A DNA stretch of 26,658 bases from Blattamonas nauphoetae (lineage: Eukaryota > Preaxostyla > Oxymonadida), in assembly GCA_033064195.1 (NCBI GenBank), contig JARBJD010000643.1, positions 1 through 26,658 on the forward strand. Reading direction: 5' to 3'. Made by a program: the position numbers and the translations under genes. A model generated the notes under the pieces. It searched no databases, was not told the origin of the DNA, and saw nothing but the letters and a program-made list of their open reading frames with translations. Below are positions 18,641-26,658 of the stretch, piece by piece. Every line of letters starts with the position of its first letter. Position 1 is the stretch's first letter.

Positions 18641-19856
18641 ATCATGTTTAGCTCTGCAAATATCGATAGTTACTCAACTGAGCATATACAAGGGCATTCT
18701 CAGGTCACTATCGCTCTCCATCCCGCTTTCTCTCCTCACCACACCAACTTCATCGTTCTCCGCAAATCGATCAAGTTTAACCATCTTCGGCACGATCCAC
18801 AAATGCAATATACAAAGTCTATCGAGATTTGCTGAACTTGAGGGTGCCCGTATTTCAGTTACAATGTCAACATACACGTCCTGCTCAGCGAGACATGATG
18901 GAGCATCTTCCATCGTTCTGTCTAGCTCTACTCCAGTCTTTCGTCTACAAGTCGTCGTGAAACTCAGTAGTCTTCTCTGATAACTCTGCGATTGGAGATA
19001 ATTCATTGTCAAACAACACACAACGTCTTCGCGGAAGACTTTGTGAGAACGGAACATCAAATATTGTAAAATTGATCAGATACAGCTCGAAAGGATCAAA
19101 TACGACAATATATGAGGGAAAGAAGGCCCTGGAAGGACCAAACCTGTGTGTCTGGATCAACAGTTGAACTGACGACGAGAAAAGCGGAAACAAAGACGTC
19201 TTCATCGAATCTTCTCTTTTTGATGGGACGATGCGCATTCGCTGCAGTTGGACGGTGTTTGCGTGATCTACTCAGACTCCGATGAATTCCGCCATCATCC
19301 TATCAAATCAACCAAGCACCCCATCACCCTTCAGAACTGCCACTTCAATACAACAGACGAGTCGAGAGGACCAGCGTTCTTTGAAGTGCCTCTCGTATCG
19401 TTCTAGTCGACTGAGCATGCCATCTCCATCAAGTCGTCGTCGTTCACATCCTTTTCTGTGTCTGGACACGCTCTGCTCGCCATCACAACGGAACAGCTCA
19501 TCTCGTTCGTTTCTGTAATGTTCGAGGACATCACACAGCGGATTGCGCAGAGGTCAGCCGCACTTGGCGAGAATGATTCAGTGGAGCAGGTTGATTCGGA
19601 AGGCTCTGAAGATGAAACCAACGAACTGAATTGGGAAGAAACAACATCGACTTCATCTCCATCACAACCTCAACCAGCGGATGCAGAAAAACACCATCAT
19701 GATCGAGACGAGAATAACGACTGGAGAGTGGATCGAAACATCACACCCGACCCGTGGTCTCAGAAACTCCCAAATTGGAGAGATGATCTTGCGCAGCAGC
19801 AAAGGGACGCCACGCGGGAGTTGGAGGCAGCAGAGGAGGAAGATGACGAAGAGTAG
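18640..19856 (+). pseudogene. Beta-helix remnant with acidic Ser/Glu-rich tail
   Basis: The early part, in changing frames, reads ARISVTMSTYTSCSARHDGA. The better part, from 19390, reads ISIKSSSFTSFSVSGHALLA, then TTEQLISFVSVMFEDITQRI. It is followed in one frame (19458-19856) by a Ser/Pro/Glu/Asp-rich, charged tail ending EAAEEEDDEE and a stop. The repeat part fits a surface beta-helix. An acidic low-complexity C-terminus is unusual after such a repeat and has no membrane segment. At least two frame changes precede 19458. Confidence 0.45.
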
Positions 19857-20560
19857 TAGCAGGAGGGCCAATCAGAGGACACTGTGACCGTCGATTTGGA
19901 CGAGAGTGCCGTTCTGCCGACCCAACCTCGCCCTCTGACGGTCACCTCAAACCGCCTCCTCCAACTGCTGACACTGTCCGACCCGCCGCTCACGTCGACT
20001 CCCTCCACGCTTGTCAGTCCGTTCCGGATCTGAGCAGTCCTCAGCCGACGAGATAGCCGCAAAATGATGCACCGTTTCGGAGCTGTGCCACTCCCACAGT
20101 CTTAAGCGTTCAGAACAGCTGGACCCATCCTCACACCGCTCGACACGCCGCTGAGATTGGACGACTATCTGCTTGTCTCCTCGTCGTTCCACACGATGTC
20201 CCTCTTCGACGGGGCACTCTCCAGCGATACGACCACATCCAACGACCCGTGAAGTGTGCCCCCTTTTCCTCACGTCCTTCTCAGAAACTTGCTCACACAC
20301 GTCCGAGACGCCACAGACAGACCGTACGTCATGGTCAACATTTCGTTCACATCTCTTTTCTCGTCTCGTCACAGAGACGACCGACAGTCACACTCGCAAT
20401 GGTGTATTCGGTTTGACGCTCCTTTTCTCATTCTTCATCTTTTGGAAGCAGACAACCAACTTCAGAACAACCCCTTCTTCTTCTACCCCATCACCTTCCT
20501 CCCCTCTCCCTCCATCCAGCAGTCTTTTCACAATTCACAAGTAATCCTCGAAAGTACCCC
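19857..20560 (+). pseudogene. Beta-helix-like scraps
   Basis: The phase that ends at 19856 reopens after the stop (SEDTVTVDLDESAVLPTQPR, RPLTVTSNRLLQLL). Later scraps are LDDYLLVSSSFHTMSLFDGA and SDTTTSNDP. Stops recur every 30-60 codons. It probably belongs to the same degraded array of surface-protein repeats as the neighbours on both sides. Confidence 0.3.
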
Positions 20561-20703
20561 GAGTTGACCTTCCCGGGGGTTCGCATACGATCACCACACG
20601 CCCATCTCGACAACTGCAATGTACGCGCCTGTCGTGCCAGTGGGAGTGACAGTCTGGGCGAACGAGACGCCCAATCTGAGGCCGAAGGTGGAAAGGAATG
20701 TGA

Positions 20704-22396
20704 TTGTCTATGTCTTGTCCAACACCAACCATCTCTTCGCTTGGAACATCAGCATCAGAGAGAACGATGGTGGCTGGGCATACCACTGCTGATGAAGAGA
20801 GCGAACATCAAGAATGTGGGACAGACCGACTCCGCTGTTCAACTCTTAACTCGGCCCTCTCGTCAGCGCTCTCGCATTCACTCTCAACACACATCGACAT
20901 TGCTGGACTGGTTAACTTGTCGTCTCCTCTCGAAGTGACTACAACAGTAACATTATCATCGTCCTCCAGAAAACAGACAGTTGCTCAATCTTCGGCAGGA
21001 ACTGTGACGATGAACAAGATCGGCCACACACTCTCCTTCGTCTCGTTGATGTTCTCGCTCGATCCTTCCAGTCTCATTTCAAGTCTTTTCCACGTCTCCA
21101 AAGGAACTTTCTCGCTGACCGCATGCGACATCGGGACGCCAACTATGACCAGTCTCAGCGAGACGTGCCTTCACTCGGCTCAGCCATCGTTCTCAGACTC
21201 GGCTCGTCCCTTTCATCAGACACTACCTCGCTCTTCTTGTCCGTCACTTCAAACCCAGCTGGTTCACTTATCTTCGTTGAATCAGTCGACATCTCGTCGA
21301 CAGCCCAGTTGCCATCCTTCGTCCTCCTCAAAACAACAATGGAGCCTCTTCCAAGCCGCCTCTTCACAGACGAAGAGAAGAAACGGTTTATTGGGAAAGT
21401 TGATGGAAAGAACGCCGAGAGTCTCCTCTTCTTTTGGTTCCCGCACTCCGCGTAAGAGGCGACGTTGGATGTCGATGCGAATGGAAGACCATCCGAATTG
21501 TTGACTCCCGCAGCTTCCTTGTCGGACACTGGAAACAGGCTTTGCCTCGCTCAAAGCGACGAAATCTACCGGTCTTCTGAACATCGCAGACAGAATCAAA
21601 GTGTGATGGCACCAGCCTTCGCCGAACAGACAATCCAATCGATGAGTGAGAAGCAGGAAGTCACGATCAATTGTTCGGGAGGTCTTTCTGTTTCGACGAA
21701 CAAACATCTCATCATGGACGCCATCGCGTTTGCATTTGAAGCAGGTGAACGTACTTCTCCGTTTGCTTCTGTATCAGCCAGCTCACTCCAACCCATGTCT
21801 TGCTCATTCGGCACCAATTCTCCAACTCCACTAGACTCGTCCAAACAACAATCGCTTGCTGTACATCGTCCTCCACTCGTCTCATCTCGCTGACTCTTTC
21901 AAGCAACAGTCAGTAGAACAGTTGGGATTTGCATTTCAGTGGAATCTCGTTCACCGAACCATCGTCCAACAAGGCACCAACTGGAACACTCGTCTTCATC
22001 TCAGGCTCTTCCTTCGCCACACAGATTGTTCCGTCCCACTCTCCGCAGATCAACTCCGAGACAGATGAGAACAAGTTTTGGGGATTCGATTCATCGACTT
22101 CTGTTGATTCGTCGTTGCTTATTTATTTCGTTGCGGTTTGGAGTTGCGTGTTCGACGAGACGAAGAAGGACGAAAGGATCACTCGAGCTCAATCACACTC
22201 TCGATTGTGGGAGAAACAGGGCAACGATCAATCTGCGTGTTGGCAGGGGAAAGTTCGAAATCGAAAATGGAAAACTCATTCTCTCATCGCTCTCGTTCGA
22301 AGATCCGTCGCGTCTCCAACTCGGTCTCTGATCACTCTCCATCCAGCTGGAGAACACAATCACTTCCTGCTCCCTCACGTCGTTCTCCTCATCTAA
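20704..22396 (+). pseudogene. Beta-helix surface-protein gene, frame-broken
   Basis: The frame 20704-21504 contains CGTDRLRCSTLNSALSSALS, then VTTTVTLSSSSRKQTVAQSS and SKGTFSLTACDIGTP, typical beta-helix text with a CG..C lead. It is taken over by 21123-21455 (VLRLGSSLSSDTTSLFLSVT, FTDEEKKRFIGKVDGKNAES, LLFFWFP), then 21465-21893 (MSEKQEVTINCSGGLSVSTN) and 21929-22396. The final stretch, with NLRVGRGKFEIENGKLILSS around 22250, again has strand-turn periodicity. The change near 21455-21470 falls just after LLFFWFPHSA. Four frames in 1.7 kb show decay or indels. The protein is presumed extracellular by analogy with the family. Confidence 0.5.
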
Positions 22397-22409
22397 TCAG
22401 AAGGAAATA

Positions 22410-23540
22410 AAGGGATTGGACAATTGAGCATTATTCGCTTTGATCAAACACACTTCGTCTGACAAAGCTTGAATGTCACAGCCTTCCCTAACCTGTCTGT
22501 GTTTGTTCTTCGTCATTTAATCATTCATCTATCTTCGTTTCAGCTTCATCAATCGATGGAACCTGACTGCTGCTTGACTCGACGACGAAACCAATGACAA
22601 TATGGTCTGACTGATTGATCCTTCATTTATTACTTTGATTATAGACTCCTTCGAATATTAAACGAGCTGTTCATTGGTGTCTTGTTTCTTCGCCCAGATT
22701 CTGATTTACACAATCGGAAATCGCGATCATGTTCACAGATGGTATGTTTTGTTGTCTCTCCATTCATATCTTGTCCTCAGACTCTTTTTATCAAAGATTG
22801 CATTGATGAGGGAAACAGACGAAGCTGATCAGGACAAAGTAGAGAACATCTCAACCGTGATCCTGATCGTTGTTTCCATCTCTGAGCTGGCCAAGGTTCT
22901 CTTAACGGAACAGGATCATCGATAATCCTTTGAAAATTGGACACATCACTCACATGGTCCTGAATACCATGGATGAACAAGTCTTAAGAAAGAGATGGAA
23001 AACACACTTTTATCTCTCCATTTATCATAATACTTTGTTTTCTCGATCAATTTTCTAATTAAATCAGTGACACTTGAGAAATAATAGTAGAAAGTGAATC
23101 AACTGTATTTTTACTGTTCCCCATTAATCAATTTTGTCTGGTTGATCAACTCATAAAGTTTCATCTCCACCTCCTTCCACAGGCAAACGCGCAAACCAAA
23201 ATCAGAGGATGGACTCCCTTCACATTATCTTTCACTTTTTCTGGACATTTGAGTTCTTTGGATTTGAGGGTTTTTTTGGGCATACCCTGATCTCAAAATA
23301 TTGACCCAATTGTTCGTCGAAAAAATGAGTTCCTTTCAATTTTCCCATATACCCAGGGTTTTTCTGACTTTTTTCTCAAAATGTGTGTTTCACGAAAAGC
23401 GTTTCTGTGAAAAATTACATCAAAATCGATTCACAGGTTGCTGATATATTGTCCAAACGATTAATTTGTCAGGGAAAAGTGGGTATTGTGAGGTGAGCTC
23501 TCAACGTTTTGGGTGAAATCTGAGGGTTTTCGATCGGTCC
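22410..23540. other. AT-rich stretch without a firm gene
   Basis: One small plus-strand frame (22674-22925) has two hydrophobic segments (VLLSLHSYLVLRLFLSKIAL, ISTVILIVVSISELAKVLL) and could be an exon of a membrane protein, but no splice pattern links it to others. From 22930 to 23540 I see no gene. Confidence 0.3.
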
Positions 23541-23656
23541 GTATCATTGTGGAGCTTCATCCCTCATGACGATAGTTGTGTTTACGAGAGCTGGAATACA
23601 GATACGGAGGTCATCGAGAAACCAATCTGTTATGGTGTAGTCCTCACTATTAAGGA

Positions 23657-24006
23657 TGAGCAACGGACGGACAAAACCTCCTTCTCATCGGACATCGGAC
23701 AGAGACCCTGTCCAAGTCGAAACAGAAGTGATTCCTCTGGCATAAATCAATGTTCAATCCTCCAAATTCTTTCATTAAATCACCCAAAATGTTGAATTTA
23801 TTCATATTTCGTCTTTCAAAAATGAAAACGTGTATTAGAGAATTCGGACAAAATCCCATAAATTGGTGAAATGTCCAAGCATGTCCAATCTTGGACATCC
23901 GCTCATTTGTTGAAAAAATGAATTGTTTAAATTTCTTCACAATCCAATAGTGATCAGTTGAAAACGGACAAAAGTGTCCAGTCCTGGACATGTCCGGATC
24001 GTCCTC
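23657..24006. repeat. Possible MITE-like segment rich in GTCC/GGAC words
   Basis: The left edge (23657-23705) has repeated ggacggacaaaa and cggacatcggacag. The right edge (23960-24000) has cggacaaaagtgtcc, tcctggaca and the palindrome ggacatgtcc. The two edges are only roughly inverse. The 384-bp minus-strand frame here has no known motif. Confidence 0.2.
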
Positions 24007-24195
24007 CCATCTTAATTTGTCTTCGTCTTCCATTTTCTCTCAGAACCTCTTAAATCGCAATTTGAATTCACTTGTCGATTCAAGCATTCTATTGTCCTGC
24101 TTCACATCATTCTTGTCTCAAGTGAATCCAAATTCATGGAAATCAGTACAGCTTTCAAAGCCGTTTCTCCTCACAATGTATGACATCATAATGGA

Positions 24196-24756
24196 ATGAT
24201 GTTTGAAAAATCACATCATCAGTGTGTATCTCCATTGTTTTTACACTTTATCGATCTCATTCTCTTCATTAGTGTGGCGTGGATATCCCAATCAAACCGC
24301 AACCTGTTAAGGACTGAAAGAGATGAGATAAGACAACTCATACCATCAGTATTCATCTCCATTGTTATTCCGGCTCTTTCCGTACCATTGGACGTCAGTT
24401 AGAACGTGTCCAACAGGAGTTAATGGCCTGGTGTCCCGCCTCTCCTGTATTATGTGATCACAACCAATTCAGAGGCACAATCGTTGATGATTCAGTACGC
24501 TTCGATCATTGTGGGTATTGCGTCCATCATCATACCAATGACTGTTCTCCTTACTCAATACATTCAGACCGTCTCTTCACTCAAGAAGGAGCGAAGAGAA
24601 ATCTCCTTCCAGATCTCCATTGGGCGGAAAGATGATGTGTTGCGTCTGAAGCAAAGGCTGGACAATACAGATGGAGGAATTGATGGCGACACAGTCGTGT
24701 CGACACACTTTGGGATTCCGACAGCTCAATCGCACATGAACACAATGAACGAATGA
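24196..24756 (+). CDS. Small membrane protein, possibly in two exons
   Basis: The first frame (24196-24402) has one hydrophobic segment, FLHFIDLILFISVAWI, then a charged turn and SVFISIVIPALSVPL. The second (24454-24756) has SIIVGIASIIIPMTVLLTQY followed by a basic tail (SLKKERREI) and a polar C-terminus. Alternation of TM segments with polar linkers suggests a multi-pass protein read from two frames, joined by an intron I could not place or separated by a frame change. I do not recognise the family. Confidence 0.35.
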
Positions 24757-24781
24757 CAAGGCTGGATTCAACGAAAACGAG

Positions 24782-25208
24782 ATGGAGTTGGGATCGACTC
24801 AAGGAGAGGAGAATGAGGAGGAGAAGCTGAAGATGGAGCTGATTTCACAAGGAATGAATCCTCAGAAGATTACGATGATGCAGATGCAGGGGATGTCGCT
24901 CCAACAAATTGCCGAAATGACGGGGAAGAACAAGAATGATGAAGATGATGATGAGAAGGAAGAGACGAAGTCATAAAAGTGAAGATAGAAGCAGAAGAAA
25001 GAAGAAGGCGGAGGCAGAGGAGAAGGTGTTAAAGAAAGGTCGAAGTGACTTGACCCCACAGCAACAGGAACTGCTCCACCAAATTCATACGATGTCGAGC
25101 TTCAACACAACATCGTTCTCCATCCGCGTTGTGATTACATTGATTCTCCTAGTCGTTGGTTTGTGTCTCAAGACATTCATCACTCATTGTCTACACACTT
25201 CTAGCTGA
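24782..25208 (+). CDS. Charged protein with C-terminal membrane anchor, two frames
   Basis: The frame 24782-24976 begins MELGSTQGEENEEEKLKMEL, has a Met/Gln-rich helix (MQMQGMSLQQIAEMTG) and ends acidic. An overlapping frame (24936-25208) continues with basic RRKKKAEAEEKVLKKG, then LTPQQQELLHQIHTM, and finishes with one hydrophobic stretch (IRVVITLILLVVGLCL) 10 residues from the end, like a tail-anchored protein. A single frame change in the purine-rich overlap would join them. The family is not recognised. Confidence 0.4.
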
Positions 25209-25258
25209 CTTCCTAATTTTCCATAGCATATAGGATAAAATTGCATCCGCCATCCTCA

Positions 25259-25414
25259 CATCCATTCATCACCCTCATTCGTCAGATCCACTCATCACCC
25301 TCACTCGTCACATCCACTCCTCACTCTCACTCGTCACATCCACTCATCACCCTCACTCGTCACATCCACTCCTCACTCTCACTTGTCACATCCACTCATC
25401 ACCCTCACTTGTCA
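25259..25414. repeat. 26-bp minisatellite, six units
   Basis: Six contiguous 26-bp units fill 25259-25414 exactly. They share the frame catccactcNtcacNctcactcgtca. Units 2, 4 and 6 carry atcaccctc and units 3 and 5 carry ctcactctc, so the array has a 52-bp higher-order period. Unit 1 is slightly diverged. Confidence 0.9.
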
Positions 25415-25678
25415 CCTACTCTCCTCCACCAACGACTCTTTCGATTGAGCTTTTCCAGGCGGAAACATCAGCCCTTTCTGCCCTATATTTATCCTCCATT
25501 GCCAATGAGTTCGATCGATCAAGATTAACTGTTAGAGAATGAAAGTATCTCTCACATTTCACCTGCAATCAAGGTAACAGATCCATTTGATCTTGTTACA
25601 TGATGTATCAATCCACTTCACAGTCTTTTCAATAACTTCGTTCGATCCACCCTTTTCAAAACTTACGAGCTGTGACCT

Positions 25679-25727
25679 CCTAATTAGGCGCTGTCCGAGG
25701 ACGGACAGCGCCTCACCTGTCCGGACA
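25679..25727. repeat. Cluster of three palindromes
   Basis: cctaattagg (25679-25688) overlaps a perfect hairpin with a 12-bp stem, aggcgctgtccg / cggacagcgcct (25686-25697 and 25702-25713), and a 4-base loop. Palindrome tgtccggaca follows at 25718-25727. This is locally the most GC-rich spot in an AT-rich region. Confidence 0.8.
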
Positions 25728-26475
25728 ACTGCTCCTCCTTACTCACTATTCACAAAAGCATACACAATCGAAATAGATTATCCATTTGAGTGAATCCCTC
25801 CAACATGGAAAAGTGTATAGCCTTCACAATTTGTGGATGATGTTGAATCAAAAGAAAAGATCTGGTGGAGTATCCACATTTCTTTCAACACTCAATTTTG
25901 GTGGGCGTTGGTTAGTTGTTGCCCTGTCACACAACAGTGGAGCTTGCTTGAACATAACTGTTTCACAACTGTACACGCGGTTCTGTAAATCCTCTTCATA
26001 AGTTTCCACTTCAGTAGTTATTTTTAACCTCTCGTTACCTCCAGTTTTTCTTCCACGTGGGGTTTTTCTGGAACGGTAGGTTTCAAGCCCCATTCTTTTG
26101 TCTACCAACCGCCCCCACTTGAAAAAGCAACCCTGTGTCATAATAAGTCCTCTGTTGCGATCGATTTGATCATTTTTCTGTGAAAAGACAAATTTAGTAA
26201 ACAATTTTGTTTGTTTCTCATTTGGGCTGATTGTGACCGCCCATTGTTTCCACATCAATGGAAGATGGTTGTTTGCTAGTTCTTCATATTCGATTCATCA
26301 GAAAAATGGATCCCTCTCCATCGAAATTGTGAAAGTTCAGGATGAGAGTGAAGTCAAGGAATGGTATACGGAACTAGTCTCCTTTCGGTCTCCCGAATCT
26401 CCTGAAAGAAATGAAAGTTCATCATTCGACGGAACTCCGCTCAATTCAGGTTGTTTTCAACTTGTTGACGCGTGA
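25728..26475. other. Small frames, no gene recognised
   Basis: Plus-strand frames at 25786-26001 (FLSTLNFGGRWLVVALS) and 26233-26475 (NGRWLFASSSYSIHQKNGSL, SIEIVKVQDESEV) and a longer minus-strand frame at 25848-26258 compete. The last plus frame has a faint beta-strand character and a Ser/Glu-rich end. None has a diagnostic motif. Confidence 0.25.
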
Positions 26476-26522
26476 GACGTTCGCGTGACATTTGCCGACA
26501 CGATAATTCTAACATCTCCACC

Positions 26523-26646
26523 TAATAGTGGCGTCACCAATTGTTTCCATGTCATCAATTAGTGTTTTTCTTCGTTTGACTAAAAGTGATTTATTCCAGA
26601 AAAAGCACTGATTTATTGGAATTTTGAATTGATGACACCACTATTA
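26523..26646. repeat. 124-bp foldback (inverted repeat)
   Basis: The ends are taatagtggYgtcaYcaatt (26523-26542) and its inverse (26627-26646), 18 of 20 matching. Both mismatches are c/t. Inner arms also pair (agtgtttttct near 26561 with agaaaaagcact near 26598). It has the size and shape of a small MITE or a hairpin. No gene lies inside. Confidence 0.7.
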
Positions 26647-26658
26647 CGCAAAACGATC

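Noticed and set aside
20173-20567. Overlapping Ser/Pro/Thr-rich plus-strand frames
   Set aside because: They overlap in two phases. Only scattered beta-helix style remains, so I covered them in the 19857-20560 entry.

Overview
The window looks like nuclear DNA of a eukaryotic protist. Protein-kinase, DOCK-type (Rho/Rac exchange factor) and Ser-rich beta-helix surface-protein sequences are cut by very short GT..AG introns of about 30-57 nt. There is no bacterial operon layout and no ribosome-binding sites. The beta-helix style (Ser/Thr/Val-rich repeats of the pectin-lyase fold, with CGSG-type motifs) together with short introns reminds me of oxymonads such as Blattamonas. That assignment is inference from memory, not a search result.

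Layout. 320-2184 (-) is a broken DDE-type DNA transposase with one clear intron. 2397-3164 is a 32-bp minisatellite with 22 almost perfect units. 3290-4070 (+) is a poor beta-helix remnant. 5190-6330 (-) is a decayed protein-kinase-like gene. 6322-7627 (+) holds coding sequence of an unrecognised helical protein, split by a small inverted-repeat element at about 6688-7150. 8045-15520 is a 7,476-bp unit bounded by 279-bp terminal inverted repeats and an exact 9-bp target-site duplication (ctctctcga). Inside it, both on the minus strand, are a DOCK-like gene (about 10,620-14,839, at least five introns) and directly downstream a beta-helix surface-protein gene (8443-10,620). It holds no transposase. 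The unit sits inside a plus-strand reading frame that is continuous across the empty target site (7993-8044 joined to 15530-15804).

To the right are further beta-helix remnants (16,100-17,302 and 18,640-22,396, +), a small helical fragment on the minus strand (17,190-17,640), and a more AT-rich stretch (22,400-26,658). That stretch has a few small membrane-protein-like frames, a 26-bp minisatellite (25,259-25,414), a cluster of palindromes (25,679-25,727) and a 124-bp foldback (26,523-26,646).

Almost every recognisable gene changes frame every few hundred bases. Some changes fall at homopolymer runs, so part of the apparent decay may be sequencing indels. The main candidate for something new is the TIR/TSD unit that carries two adjacent host-type genes and no transposase, a Pack-MULE-like arrangement in a protist.
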